Assembly (NCBI RefSeq): GCF_003605475.1
Contig: NZ_RAHX01000001.1
Span: forward strand, 2,046,001-2,110,000
DNA: 64,000 nucleotides
Direction: 5' to 3'
Origin: Aurantiacibacter aquimixticola
GTDB lineage: Bacteria; Pseudomonadota; Alphaproteobacteria; Sphingomonadales; Sphingomonadaceae
Part shown: positions 7,620-16,471 of the stretch, one piece after another
Numbering within the stretch: position 1 is the first letter of the stretch
Layout: each line of letters opens with the position of its first letter
The notes under the pieces: generated by a model
Seen by the model: only the letters and a program-made list of their open reading frames with translations
Told to the model about the DNA's origin: nothing
The model's database searches: none
Made by a program: the position numbers and the translations under genes

Positions 7620-7928
7620 TTGCCCCTTTACCCCGAAACCGGGAATGGAACAATTCGCTCGGAACGTAAAGATTCGATTAAGGATGGCGCGACCCTGGCG
7701 CTTGCCGCGCTCGGCTGGATCCTCGCGGATGAGAGCCGTGCGCAGCGTCTGCTCGACCTGACGGGACTGACGCCGGACGGACTGCGCGCGGCACTGGACA
7801 AGCCCGCCACCCACCGCGCTATCCTCGATTTCCTCGCCGCACACGAGCCTGACCTGATTGGTGCGGCTGACGCGCTGGATGTGCCACCAGAGGATTTTAT
7901 CGCCGCGCGCAGGGAGCTTGCCCGATGA
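7620..7928 (+). CDS. DUF3572 family protein (start uncertain)
   Basis: A small helical protein of about 90-100 residues with the family pattern ALAALGWILADESRAQRLLDLTGLTPDGLRAAL. There is no ATG or GTG in frame ahead of the conserved part; TTG at 7620 is the only conventional candidate, and it puts about 15 extra residues before the homologous region. Its stop overlaps the next gene's ATG by 4 bases, so it heads a small operon with the HAD, RidA, phosphodiesterase and acetyltransferase genes. Function of the family is unknown. Confidence 0.7.
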   Translation: MPLYPETGNGTIRSERKDSIKDGATLALAALGWILADESRAQRLLDLTGLTPDGLRAALDKPATHRAILDFLAAHEPDLIGAADALDVPPEDFIAARRELAR

Positions 7929-8551
7929 GCCGCCCGCTCCTTGTCACCGATTGCGATGAAGTGCTGCTGCACATGGTGCGCCCGTTCAGCGAATGGCTGG
8001 ACCGGCGGCACGACATCGCCTTTGCGCTGGAGGGCAATCCCTTTGTCCAGTCGATGACGCGGCGCGGCAGCGACGAAGCGATTGCCGAAGAAGAGGTCTG
8101 GGCGCTGCTCGGCGGGTTCTTCGATACCGAGATGGACAGCCAGCAGCCCATTGTGGGCGCGCTCGAGGCGATGGCCGAAATCCAGCGCGATGCCGATGTG
8201 GTCGTGCTGACCAATCTTACCGACGAGCGTAATGAGGCGCGAACCGAGCAGCTGCGCAAACTGGGGTTCGAAGCGCCGGTCTATACCAATCAGGGGCCGA
8301 AGGGTGGGGCGCTCAAAAGCATTGTCGAAGAGCACGGCGCCAGCCACGTCCTTTTCATCGACGACCTCGCCCAGCACCACAAATCGGCCAAGGCCGAAGT
8401 GCCGCATGTCCATCGGCTGCATCTGTGCGGAGAGCCGAGTATCGCGCCGCATATTCCTTGCGCGCACGAAAAGGGCCACGCCCATGCGCGGATAGACAGC
8501 TGGGACGAGGCGCTGCCATACATCCTCGCAAACCTTCATTCCGGAGAATAA
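7925..8551 (+). CDS. HAD-superfamily hydrolase-like protein
   Basis: A 208-residue protein with recognisable HAD motifs: TDCDEV (Asp9, Asp11), VVLTNLTD as motif II, the Lys in GPKGGA as motif III, and LFIDDLAQHH as motif IV. These suggest a phosphohydrolase of unknown substrate. The C-terminal third is His-rich (HVHRLHLCGE, HIPCAHEKGHAHA), which may bind metal; that is inference. It overlaps the DUF3572 stop by 4 bases and is 4 bases from the RidA gene. Confidence 0.75.
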   Translation: MSRPLLVTDCDEVLLHMVRPFSEWLDRRHDIAFALEGNPFVQSMTRRGSDEAIAEEEVWALLGGFFDTEMDSQQPIVGALEAMAEIQRDADVVVLTNLTDERNEARTEQLRKLGFEAPVYTNQGPKGGALKSIVEEHGASHVLFIDDLAQHHKSAKAEVPHVHRLHLCGEPSIAPHIPCAHEKGHAHARIDSWDEALPYILANLHSGE

Positions 8552-8555
8552 TCGC

Positions 8556-9017
8556 ATGTCCATCAAGGCTCGCCTCGACGAACTCGGCATCACGCTGCCC
8601 GAAACTTCGCCCGCGCTGGCAAGCTACCTGCCGGTGATGCGGCACGGCGATACGATCTTCGTGTCCGGCCAGCTGCCGTTTCGCGATGGCGTGGTTATCA
8701 CCGGCACGCTCGGCAAGGATGTCTCGCTGGAGGATGCGCAGGAAGCCGCGCGCGCCTGCGGACTGATGATCCTGGCGCAGCTGAAGGCGGAGCTCGGCTC
8801 GCTCGACAAGGTGGCGCGGATCGTGAAGCTGGGCGGCTTCGTCGCCTCCACGCCCGATTTCACCGATCAGCACAAGGTGGTGAACGGCGCGTCGGACCTG
8901 ATGTTCGAAGTGTTCGGCGATATCGGCCGCCACGCGCGTGCCGCGGTTGGCGTTCCGAGCCTGCCGGTCGGCGCCTGTGTCGAAGTGGACGCGATCGTGG
9001 CCGTCTCCGATGGCTGA
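8556..9017 (+). CDS. RidA/YjgF/YER057c-family protein
   Basis: A 153-residue RidA-type protein, longer than the 130-residue RidA proper, with the typical FVSGQLPF, GLMILAQLKAELGSLDKVARIVKL and ARAAVGVPSLPVGACVEVDAIVAV segments. Known members hydrolyse reactive enamine/imine intermediates. The GRHARAAVG arginine that contacts substrate carboxylates is present. It overlaps the following phosphodiesterase gene by 8 bases. Confidence 0.88.
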   Translation: MSIKARLDELGITLPETSPALASYLPVMRHGDTIFVSGQLPFRDGVVITGTLGKDVSLEDAQEAARACGLMILAQLKAELGSLDKVARIVKLGGFVASTPDFTDQHKVVNGASDLMFEVFGDIGRHARAAVGVPSLPVGACVEVDAIVAVSDG

Positions 9018-9750
9018 CGCGCCCGCCTGGCTCGACGCCTGGGCCTTTGCCCATCGCGGGCTGCACGATGCGGATGCGCCGGAAAACTCGATGGCCGCCT
9101 TTCGCGCCGCCATCGCCCGCGGCTTCGGAATCGAATGCGATCTTCGGGTCAGTGCGGATGGCCGGGCGATGGTGTTCCACGATGCCGATCTGGAGCGGCT
9201 GACCGGCGGTCCGGGTGTGACGGGCGAGCATACGGTCGGCGAGCTCACTGCGATGGCGCTGACGGGCAGCGAGGAGCGCATCCCGACGCTGCGCGACATG
9301 CTGGAGCTGGTCGCCGGGCAAGTGCCTGTTCTGCTGGAACTGAAAAGCGATGGCCGCGACAGCGTGCACAAGCTCTGCCGCGCGGTGCGTCGCGATCTGG
9401 AAGGATATGCGGGCGATATCGCGGTGATGAGCTTCGATCCTCGGATCCCCGCCTGGTTCGGGGAGCGTGTGCCCGATCTGCCGCGCGGTCTTGTCGTGAC
9501 CGAGCAGAATGCCCGCACGCTGACGGGCGCGTTCAGGCGGCGGCTGGCAATGCGACATTCGCGCCCCGATTTCCTCGCCTACGACATTCGCGACCTGCCG
9601 AGCCGCTTCGCCGTGCGCTCCGCCAAATCGGGCCGCCCGCTGCTGACCTGGACGGTGAAAACCTCCGCGCAGCTCGAAACGGCGCTAGCCTGCGGCGCCG
9701 CGCCGATCCTGGAGGGTGCAGGGGTGGCGGCGTGGGAGGAGCATCCCTAG
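9010..9750 (+). CDS. Glycerophosphodiester phosphodiesterase family protein
   Basis: A 246-residue GDPD-fold enzyme. Catalytic and metal residues are visible: His15-Arg16 (AHRGLHD), Glu26-Asn27, Glu42 and Asp44 (IECDLRV), His57 (VFHDADLERLTGG) and a later LLELK strand. It should cleave glycerophosphodiesters to glycerol-3-phosphate and an alcohol, probably in the cytoplasm since no signal peptide is seen. The ATG at 9010 lies inside the end of the RidA gene. Confidence 0.88.
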   Translation: MADAPAWLDAWAFAHRGLHDADAPENSMAAFRAAIARGFGIECDLRVSADGRAMVFHDADLERLTGGPGVTGEHTVGELTAMALTGSEERIPTLRDMLELVAGQVPVLLELKSDGRDSVHKLCRAVRRDLEGYAGDIAVMSFDPRIPAWFGERVPDLPRGLVVTEQNARTLTGAFRRRLAMRHSRPDFLAYDIRDLPSRFAVRSAKSGRPLLTWTVKTSAQLETALACGAAPILEGAGVAAWEEHP

Positions 9751-9759
9751 ATTGCGTGC

Positions 9760-10899
9760 ATGGCCGATGGCGAGCTGACCGCGCAGATACACTCCGCCAT
9801 TGGCGAAATCCCGAAAGACGCTTGGGACGCGCTCGCGGGCGCTGGCAATCCGTTCGTCTCGCACGACTTTCTGACGATCCTCGAGGAGTCCGGCAGCGTC
9901 GGGCCGGGTACGGGCTGGCAAAGCGCGCCGCTGACGCTCACCGATGGCGAGGGGCGCCTGCTCGCCGCCATGCCCAGCTATCTCAAATCGCATAGCCAGG
10001 GCGAATATGTTTTCGATCATGCCTGGGCCGATGCGTGGCACCGCGCGGGCGGCGACTACTATCCGAAGTTGCAGATCAGCGCGCCCTTCACCCCCGCCAC
10101 CGGCCCGCGCCTGCTGCTGGCGGAGCACGCCTATGCGGAGCCGCTCCTGCGCTCTGCCGAAAGCCTGGTCGCGCAGAACGGCTGGTCGAGCGCGCACGCG
10201 ACATTCGTGGAGCCGGAGCAGGTGCCGCTGTTCGAAGGGGCAGGCTGGATGCGGCGCGAGGACATCCAGTTTCATTGGACCAATCGCGGTTACGAAAGCT
10301 TCAGCGATTTTCTTGCCACGCTCACCTCCCGCAGGCGCAAGGATCTGCGCAAGGAGCGGGCCCGTGCGGTCGAGGGTATCGAGGTGTGCGCGCTGAGCGG
10401 CGACGACATTCGGCCCGAGCACTGGGACGCCTTCTGGCTGTTCTATCAGGACACCGGCGCGCGCAAATGGGGCACGCCATATCTGACGCGCCAGGCTTTC
10501 GACCTGTTCGGAGAGCGGATGGGCGAAAAGGTGCTGCTGCTGATGGCGTTCGAGGACGATATGCCGATCGCCGGTGCGCTCAATTTCATCGGCGGCGATG
10601 CGCTTTACGGTCGATATTGGGGCTGCCTCGTCGACAAGCCCTTCCTGCATTTCGAGCTTTGTTATTATCGCGCCATCGACGAAGCGATCGCGCGTGGCCT
10701 GTCACGGGTGGAAGCGGGCGCGCAGGGCGGCCACAAGATGGCGCGCGGCTACGAGCCGGTGGCGACCACCTCCATGCATTACATCCCGCACCAAGGGTTC
10801 AGAGAAGCGGTCGAGGGTTTCCTCCAAGCCGAACGCCGCGGTGTGGCGATGGACCGCGAAATGCTGGCGCGGCGGATGCCGTTCAAAGCGTTCGATTAG
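9760..10899 (+). CDS. GNAT-like acyltransferase of the COG3146 family
   Basis: A 379-residue protein recognisable by GNPFVSHDFL near the N-terminus, the YFPKLQ-like YYPKLQISAPFTPATG block, and the late SRVEAGAQGGHKMARGYEP segment, all characteristic of this peptidogalycan-synthesis/FemAB-like family. The substrate is not established. It follows the phosphodiesterase gene by 9 bases in the same operon. Its stop overlaps the stop of the opposing Sel1-like gene. Confidence 0.82.
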   Translation: MADGELTAQIHSAIGEIPKDAWDALAGAGNPFVSHDFLTILEESGSVGPGTGWQSAPLTLTDGEGRLLAAMPSYLKSHSQGEYVFDHAWADAWHRAGGDYYPKLQISAPFTPATGPRLLLAEHAYAEPLLRSAESLVAQNGWSSAHATFVEPEQVPLFEGAGWMRREDIQFHWTNRGYESFSDFLATLTSRRRKDLRKERARAVEGIEVCALSGDDIRPEHWDAFWLFYQDTGARKWGTPYLTRQAFDLFGERMGEKVLLLMAFEDDMPIAGALNFIGGDALYGRYWGCLVDKPFLHFELCYYRAIDEAIARGLSRVEAGAQGGHKMARGYEPVATTSMHYIPHQGFREAVEGFLQAERRGVAMDREMLARRMPFKAFD

Positions 10900-11228
10900 G
10901 CCGCTCGCGCATTCCCTGTCCGCAGCCATTCGCGGGCGCGGCGCTGGGCTTCGCTGATCTCGCGCGCGGTCATCTCGTCCGAGATATCGGCGCGGCACCA
11001 GCTGGCGGCTTCGTGGCCTTGCGCGGCGGCCAGATTGAACCATTTGTGCGCCTCGATCATGTCGCAGTTCACGCCGTGGCTACCGGTCGAGTAAGCGACG
11101 CCGAGGTCGTAGCAGGCGTCGATGTCCCCATCTGCGGCGGCAGCGAGGCAGCGTGCCACCAACATGTCCGCGCCGCCAATGTCGGCAGGCTGGACCTTCA
11201 CGAACGTTTCGATCCTGGCAAGTTCCAT
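10896..11228 (-). CDS. Sel1-repeat-like small protein
   Basis: A protein of about 110 residues containing one Sel1/TPR-like unit: DACYDLGVAYSTG followed by IEAHKWFNLAAAQGHEAA. Sel1 repeats are protein-binding helices; with only one unit the partner and role are unclear. ATG 11228 is preferred because GAGG stands 4 bases ahead; ATG 11237 is an alternative. The gene faces the acetyltransferase gene tail to tail with a 4-base overlap. Confidence 0.7.
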   Translation of the reverse strand: MELARIETFVKVQPADIGGADMLVARCLAAAADGDIDACYDLGVAYSTGSHGVNCDMIEAHKWFNLAAAQGHEAASWCRADISDEMTAREISEAQRRAREWLRTGNARAA

Positions 11229-11378
11229 GATCCTCATCCCCTGTTTTCGGCCGGCGCCCCTGTTGCCCGGCATCTGATGAACCCCGGTTTTGAGGATCGT
11301 GGTCAATATATGGTTAACGCGAACCCTGCTTTTTGCGCCGTTGGAAACCGGCGCGCCGGCATGGCGGGACATTGCCGC

Positions 11379-11407
11379 TTGTGCCTCCGGAAGCCTCACC
11401 CTATAGG
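11379..11407 (+). promoter_or_regulatory. Candidate sigma-70 promoter of dksA
   Basis: TTGTGC, a 17-base spacer and TATAGG stand about 85 bases upstream of the dksA start. This is inferred from match and spacing only. Confidence 0.4.
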
Positions 11408-11489
11408 CGCGCCCGACCGAAAACGCCTTTGCGGCCGCATCAGTCGGCCGGGAGCGGGGAAGGCCCGGGGAAAGGGATTCGAAGCACCG

Positions 11490-11948
11490 ATGGCAACGGC
11501 CACGCATGACGATATCGATGTCCTCGCCAAGGCGAAGCGCGCGCTTCCGCACGATTACACGCCGTCCGATCAGGACGAATACATGTCGGATGCGCAGCTC
11601 AACTATTTTCGCGTGCTGCTGCTCGAATGGAAGAAGTCCATCGTCGCTGCGTCCGAAGGCACTTTGCAGAGCTTGCAGGACGGCCCGATCCGCGATCCGG
11701 ACCCCAATGATCGCGCCTCGAGCGAAACCGATTGGGGGATCGAACTGCGCACTCGCGACCGCCAGCGCAAGCTGATCGCCAAGATCGATTCCGCCATGCG
11801 CCGCATCGACGAAGGCGAATATGGCTGGTGCGAAAAGACCGGCGAACCGATCGGTATCAACCGCCTGATCGCCCGCCCCATCGCCACGATGACAGTCGAA
11901 GCGCAAGCCGCGCATGAACGGCGTGAGAAGATCTCGCGCGATAACTGA
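11490..11948 (+). CDS. dksA: RNA polymerase-binding transcription factor DksA
   Basis: A 152-residue DksA/TraR protein that binds RNA polymerase through its secondary channel and works with ppGpp. The coiled-coil region is followed by AMRRIDEGEYGWCEKTGEPI, then RLIARPIATMTVEAQAAHERREK. Only one cysteine of the classical four-cysteine zinc site remains; that is the usual state for alphaproteobacterial DksA and not a sign of decay. A promoter-like TTGTGC-N17-TATAGG lies upstream. Confidence 0.92.
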   Translation: MATATHDDIDVLAKAKRALPHDYTPSDQDEYMSDAQLNYFRVLLLEWKKSIVAASEGTLQSLQDGPIRDPDPNDRASSETDWGIELRTRDRQRKLIAKIDSAMRRIDEGEYGWCEKTGEPIGINRLIARPIATMTVEAQAAHERREKISRDN

Positions 11949-11984
11949 CCCGTTTTGGGACAGGTGGGCCGCTCACCTGCTGCG

Positions 11985-11999
11985 TTAACGCCTGTTTAG
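11985..11999 (+). promoter_or_regulatory. Candidate CtrA binding site upstream of the PilZ gene
   Basis: TTAA, 7 bases, TTAG: the CtrA consensus TTAA-N7-TTAA with one mismatch. It lies about 75-90 bases upstream of the PilZ-domain gene. CtrA is encoded in the window, and motility/c-di-GMP genes are typical targets in this group. Occupancy is inferred. Confidence 0.35.
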
Positions 12000-12075
12000 C
12001 CATTTGCCAGCCAACCCGCACGCACGATAAGGCGCAAGATAACGAAGGCTCGCAGTGACGTTTCTGAGGATGGAA

Positions 12076-12447
12076 ATGGACCCGATCAACAATGTCGATA
12101 CCCGCCAGGTCGGCCGGGACAGCCTGTTCCTTCTGGCGCAGGTCCGGATCGCCGGTCGGGATGAGCCGGTGCGCGTCAAGGTGCGCAATCTCTCCGCCGG
12201 CGGCATGATGGCCGAAGGCGATGCCCGTGTTGCCCGCGGCGCGCTCGTCACCGTGGAATTGCGCAATATCGGCGATGTCGAAGGGTCGGTGGCTTGGGTT
12301 CAGGGCAATCGGTTCGGCATCGCATTCGTCGATGAGATCGATCCCAAGCTGGCCCGTGCTTCGGGTGTCGCTGGCAATTCGGACTTCTCCGCCCGCAACC
12401 CGATCCCCGCCAAGGCGCACGACAAGGGTACGCCCCGCAAGATCTGA
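12076..12447 (+). CDS. PilZ domain protein
   Basis: About 123 residues holding one PilZ domain, recognised by the NLSAGGMM motif (the D/NxSxxG c-di-GMP site) and the following ARGALVTVELRNIG and GSVAWVQGNRFGIAF strands. The upstream RxxxR-type arginines are not clear, so nucleotide binding is plausible but not certain. ATG 12076 has GAGG 6 bases ahead; GTG 12055 with GAAGG upstream is an alternative start. A CtrA-like site lies upstream. Confidence 0.85.
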   Translation: MDPINNVDTRQVGRDSLFLLAQVRIAGRDEPVRVKVRNLSAGGMMAEGDARVARGALVTVELRNIGDVEGSVAWVQGNRFGIAFVDEIDPKLARASGVAGNSDFSARNPIPAKAHDKGTPRKI

Positions 12448-12496
12448 TACGAAGCACAGTTGAAGCGCGCCGGGCGCAGGCCTATCGCCGTCGACT

Positions 12497-13939
12497 ATGC
12501 CGTGCACCCGCCATCTGATTGCCCTCGCCGCCCTCATGCTGGCCGGTTGCGGCGCGGGCGATGACGGCGCGCTCGATGTCGCGCTGATCGGCAATGAAGA
12601 CACCGTCTTCACCCGCGGCATTCTCCTTTCCGACAGCGCCCAGACGCTGCGCGCGGCAACCGAAAGCGGCCTGCTGGAGCTGAATGCGCAGGGCGAAGTT
12701 GTCCCCGCTCTCGCCGAGACATGGCTGCCGACCGAGGACGGCCTCAGCTACATTTTCCGCCTGCGCGACACGACCTGGCCGGACGGCACGCCCATCTCCG
12801 CCCAATCAGCGCGGGCGGCGCTGGTGGCGGCCATGGCGCGGCTGGAGGGCACGTCGCTCGGACGCGATTTGGCGCCGGTTGAGGAGGTGCGCGCGATGGC
12901 CGGTCGAGTCATCGAAATTCGCCTGTCCGCGCCCGAACCCTATTTCCTGCAGCTGCTCGCCCAGCCGGAACTCGCCCTGCGGTACGAGGATGGCGGAACC
13001 GGCCCGATGAGCTTCTCGCGCGCAGAGGGCTATGCCGCGCAACTGGCGTTCAAGCCGCCGGAAGAGCGCGGCCTGCCCGCCAGCGAGGATTGGCGCGAGC
13101 GGGTCCGCGATATCGATCTGGTGGTGGTCGATGCGCAAACCGCGATCGAACTGTTCGACGATGGCGCGGTCGAAGTGGTGCTCGGCGGCGATCTCGGCAC
13201 CTTGCCGCTGGTCGATGTCGGGCCGCTTTCCACCGGCACGTTGCGCGTGGATGCGACGATCGGATTGTTCGGCTTGCTACCCCGGCGCGCGGACGGCGTG
13301 CTGGCCGACGCTGTGACGCGAGAGGCGCTGGCCATGGCGATAGACCGGGAAGCGCTGATCGGGCGGTTCAATATCGGCGGCTGGCCGCCCGCCACGCGCA
13401 TCGTGCCCGCTTTGGTGCCAGGCGTCAGTGCGAGCGCGCCGCGCTGGGGCGACGACATCGAGCTGCGCCGCGCGGAAGCCCGCTCCCGCATCGGCGGCAG
13501 TGCGCCCGCATTGTCGCTTGCCCTTCCGGAAGGCACGGGCTGGGACATGCTGCTGGACGAGCTGGCGCAGCAGTGGTCCAGCATCGGCGTAACGCTGCGC
13601 CGGGCGGAAAGCACAGCGGCGGCCGACCTCGTGCTGGTGGACAGGATTGCCCGCTATCCCTCACGCCGCTGGTTTCTCGACCAGTTCAATTGCGAATTGC
13701 GGCGCGGCCTTTGCAGTGGGGAGACCGACGCCCTGATCGCCCAGGCGCTCGGCGAAAGCGATCCGGAGCGCCGCGCCGCACTCACCGCGCAGGCGGAAGC
13801 CGAATTCACCGAGCGCAATATCTTCATTCCCATCGCCGCGCCGCTGCGCTGGTCGCTCGTGCGCGGCAGCGTGACCGGGTTCGAGCCGAACCCCTGGGCC
13901 TTCCATCCCTTGCCGCCGATGGCGCAAATCCCCAGATAG
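12497..13939 (+). CDS. ABC-transporter solute-binding lipoprotein, family 5 (peptide/nickel type)
   Basis: A 480-residue protein with a lipoprotein signal ending in LMLAGC (Cys18) and the family-5 features VVPALAETW, YIFRLRDTTWPDGTPISAQSARAAL and later EALAMAIDREALIGRFN. Such proteins bind oligopeptides or similar solutes in the periplasm. No permease or ATPase gene is adjacent, so this is an orphan binding protein whose transporter lies elsewhere or which has another role. The next gene starts 6 bases after its stop. Confidence 0.85.
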   Translation: MPCTRHLIALAALMLAGCGAGDDGALDVALIGNEDTVFTRGILLSDSAQTLRAATESGLLELNAQGEVVPALAETWLPTEDGLSYIFRLRDTTWPDGTPISAQSARAALVAAMARLEGTSLGRDLAPVEEVRAMAGRVIEIRLSAPEPYFLQLLAQPELALRYEDGGTGPMSFSRAEGYAAQLAFKPPEERGLPASEDWRERVRDIDLVVVDAQTAIELFDDGAVEVVLGGDLGTLPLVDVGPLSTGTLRVDATIGLFGLLPRRADGVLADAVTREALAMAIDREALIGRFNIGGWPPATRIVPALVPGVSASAPRWGDDIELRRAEARSRIGGSAPALSLALPEGTGWDMLLDELAQQWSSIGVTLRRAESTAAADLVLVDRIARYPSRRWFLDQFNCELRRGLCSGETDALIAQALGESDPERRAALTAQAEAEFTERNIFIPIAAPLRWSLVRGSVTGFEPNPWAFHPLPPMAQIPR

Positions 13940-13945
13940 AGACGC

Positions 13946-14422
13946 ATGGACGACAGCCGCAAACCCGTGCCCATAGACCCCGATCCGCTGCGTGCGGATA
14001 CGATCCGGCCCGAGCGTATCCGCCCGAACCCGGTCGGCCTCGATCTGCCGCTGGGCAACGATCCGCAATCGGTACGCCGACGGATCGAGGCGATGGAAAT
14101 GGTGCTGGAGCGCAGCTTCGTCATCCCCGGCACCAATCGCCCGGTGGGCCTCGACGCGATCATCGGCCTCATCCCCGTGGTGGGCGACATCATCGCCATG
14201 GGCCTGGGCGCCTATATCGTGTGGGAAGCGCGCAATCTGAACATGCCGAAGTGGAAGCTTCTGCGCATGGCGGGCAATGTCGCCTTCGACAGCGCAGTTG
14301 GCGCGGTGCCGTTGGCGGGTGACGTGTTCGACTTCCTTTTCCGTTCCAACAGCCGCAATCTGCGGATCGTGAAAAAGCATCTCGACAAGCACCACCCCGA
14401 AAGCCGCGTGATCGATCAGTGA
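13946..14422 (+). CDS. DUF4112 domain protein
   Basis: A 158-residue protein with the DUF4112 pattern: GLDAIIGLIPVVGDIIAMGLGAYIVWEAR, then LLRMAGNVAFDSAVGAVPLAGDVFDFLFRSNSRNLRIVKKHL. Two hydrophobic segments suggest a membrane association. The function of the family is unknown. It lies 6 bases after the binding lipoprotein gene and 20 bases before kynA. Confidence 0.85.
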   Translation: MDDSRKPVPIDPDPLRADTIRPERIRPNPVGLDLPLGNDPQSVRRRIEAMEMVLERSFVIPGTNRPVGLDAIIGLIPVVGDIIAMGLGAYIVWEARNLNMPKWKLLRMAGNVAFDSAVGAVPLAGDVFDFLFRSNSRNLRIVKKHLDKHHPESRVIDQ

Positions 14423-14442
14423 TTTCGCGCTAGGGCCACGCC

Positions 14443-15237
14443 ATGGCCACTCGCGACGTCACCTATTCCAGCTATCTCGATCTCGAGCGCATCCTGTCGG
14501 CGCAGCATCCGGCATCGGACGCGCATGACGAGTTTCTGTTCATCATCGTTCACCAGGCCAGCGAGCTGTGGCTCAAGCTCTGCCTGCACGAGCTGGAGGC
14601 GGCGCGCGAGCTGATCGTGGCCGATAACCTTTCGCCCGCTTTCAAGATGCTGTCCCGCGTGGCGCAGGCGCAGCGCCAGCTGATTTCGAGCTGGGACGTG
14701 CTCAGCACGATGACGCCGCACGACTATTCGCTCATCCGCCCGCATCTCGGCACGTCGAGCGGGTTTCAGAGCGCGCAGTACCGGCTGATGGAATTCATCA
14801 TGGGAGGGCGCAATCCCGACCATGTGACGATGCATGAGGCGGTGCCGGATGTAGCGAAGAAGCTGCGCGCCGAACTCGACAGGCCGAGCCTTTACGGCGA
14901 AGTGCTGCGCCTGCTGCAGCGGCGAGGCTTCGCCATTCCCGAGGAACTGTTCGCGCGCGATTTGCAGGCCCCGCACGAGCCGGTCGACGCGGTGACGCGG
15001 GCCTGGGCCGAGGTCTATCGCCATCCGAACCGCTACTGGGATCTTTACGAATTGGCCGAGAAGCTGGTCGATCTGGAATACCATTTCCAGCGCTGGCGCT
15101 TCGGCCATCTGAAAACCGTGGAGCGGATCATCGGCTTCAAGAAAGGCACGGGCGGCACGGCTGGCGTGCCTTATCTTGAAAGCGTGCTGAAGCTCGGCTT
15201 TTTCCCCGAACTGCTGGCAGTGAGGACCGAGATTTGA
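14443..15237 (+). CDS. kynA: Tryptophan 2,3-dioxygenase
   Basis: A 264-residue haem enzyme opening the indole ring of tryptophan to give N-formylkynurenine. The FIIVHQASELWLKL motif contains the active-site His37, and FQRWRFGHLKTVERIIG holds the likely haem-ligand His222. Length is normal for bacterial TDO. Its TGA overlaps the TTG start of kynU, so the two steps of tryptophan degradation are translationally coupled. No formamidase gene is seen nearby. Confidence 0.93.
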   Translation: MATRDVTYSSYLDLERILSAQHPASDAHDEFLFIIVHQASELWLKLCLHELEAARELIVADNLSPAFKMLSRVAQAQRQLISSWDVLSTMTPHDYSLIRPHLGTSSGFQSAQYRLMEFIMGGRNPDHVTMHEAVPDVAKKLRAELDRPSLYGEVLRLLQRRGFAIPEELFARDLQAPHEPVDAVTRAWAEVYRHPNRYWDLYELAEKLVDLEYHFQRWRFGHLKTVERIIGFKKGTGGTAGVPYLESVLKLGFFPELLAVRTEI

Positions 15238-16460
15238 ACGCGCTGATTGACAGGGCGGCAAAGCTCGACGCCGAAGATCCGCTCGCCGAGCGCCGCGACC
15301 TGTTCGCCATTGCGGATGACGTCGCCTATCTCGACGGCAATTCGCTCGGCCCGCTGCCCAAGGCAACCCGCGCCCGACTTGGCGAAGTGGTCGACAAGGA
15401 ATGGGGTGAAGATCTCATCGCCAGCTGGAACACCGCCGACTGGATTCACCTGCCCCAGCGCATCGGCGCGAAGATCGCCCCGCTGATCGGCGCGCGCCCT
15501 TATGAGGTAATCGCGGCGGACAGCGTTTCGGTGAACATCTTCAAGCTCGTCAGCGCCGCGCTGGCGATGCGGCCCGGCAGAAAGGTCGTGCTGAGCGAGC
15601 CGGGCAATTTCCCAACCGATCTCTACATGATCCAAGGGCTGGAATCGCAGGATTTGGCGGAGCAGCGGCTGGCGGAACGCGGGGAGATCGAGGCAGCGCT
15701 GGACGAGGATGTGGCCGTGCTGCTGCTCACCCATGTCCATTACAAGACCGGCGAAATGTTCGACATGGCGGCTCTGACGAAGGCGGCGCACGATGCGGGC
15801 GCGCTGGTGCTGTGGGACCTGTCGCATTCGACCGGCGCGGTGCCGGTGGACCTGAACGGCGCGGGCGCGGATTTCGCGGTCGGTTGCGGCTACAAATATC
15901 TGAATGGCGGCCCCGGTGCACCCGCCTTCGCCTATGTTGCCGAGCGGCACCATGAGGCACTCCGGCAACCGCTCAGCGGCTGGATGGGCCATGCGCAGCC
16001 TTTCGCCTTCACCGACGATTATGCCCCCGCGCCGGGCGTCGACCGCCTGCTTTGCGGCACCGCGCCGATCCTCAGCATGAGCGCGATGGAGGAAGGCGTC
16101 GACCTGATGGCAGCCATCGGCATCGCTCCGCTGGTCGAGAAGAGTCGCAGCCTCTCCGAATTTACGCGTGCGGCCATGGAACGCCACGTGCCCGAACTCG
16201 AATGCGTATCGCCCGAAAATCCGGCGCGCCGCGGCAGCCAGCTTTCCTGGCGGCACGAGCACGCCTACGAATTATGCCAGGCACTGATCGCCCGCAAGAT
16301 CACCGGAGACTTCCGCGCGCCAGACGTGCTGCGCGTAGGCTTCGCCCCCGCCTATGTCCGCTACGCCGACTGCGCGCGGCTGGTGAGCGAACTACGCGAC
16401 ATTCTCGACACGGGCGAATGGCAGAAGCCCGAATATGCGGAGCGCGGGGCGGTCACCTAG
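15234..16460 (+). CDS. kynU: Kynureninase
   Basis: A 408-residue PLP enzyme cleaving kynurenine (or 3-hydroxykynurenine) to anthranilate (or 3-hydroxyanthranilate) and alanine. Motifs visible: YLDGNSLGPLP, LWDLSHSTGAVPVDL and the PLP lysine 221 in GCGYKYLNGGPGAP. The start is a TTG overlapping the kynA stop, with GAGG 8 bases upstream; no ATG lies near. It is coupled with kynA in a tryptophan catabolic operon. Confidence 0.92.
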   Translation: MNALIDRAAKLDAEDPLAERRDLFAIADDVAYLDGNSLGPLPKATRARLGEVVDKEWGEDLIASWNTADWIHLPQRIGAKIAPLIGARPYEVIAADSVSVNIFKLVSAALAMRPGRKVVLSEPGNFPTDLYMIQGLESQDLAEQRLAERGEIEAALDEDVAVLLLTHVHYKTGEMFDMAALTKAAHDAGALVLWDLSHSTGAVPVDLNGAGADFAVGCGYKYLNGGPGAPAFAYVAERHHEALRQPLSGWMGHAQPFAFTDDYAPAPGVDRLLCGTAPILSMSAMEEGVDLMAAIGIAPLVEKSRSLSEFTRAAMERHVPELECVSPENPARRGSQLSWRHEHAYELCQALIARKITGDFRAPDVLRVGFAPAYVRYADCARLVSELRDILDTGEWQKPEYAERGAVT

Positions 16461-16471
16461 CATCCTCGTCT

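Noticed and set aside
11850..11900. Damaged zinc finger in DksA
   Set aside because: Only one of four cysteines remains, but this is the common form of DksA in alphaproteobacteria.
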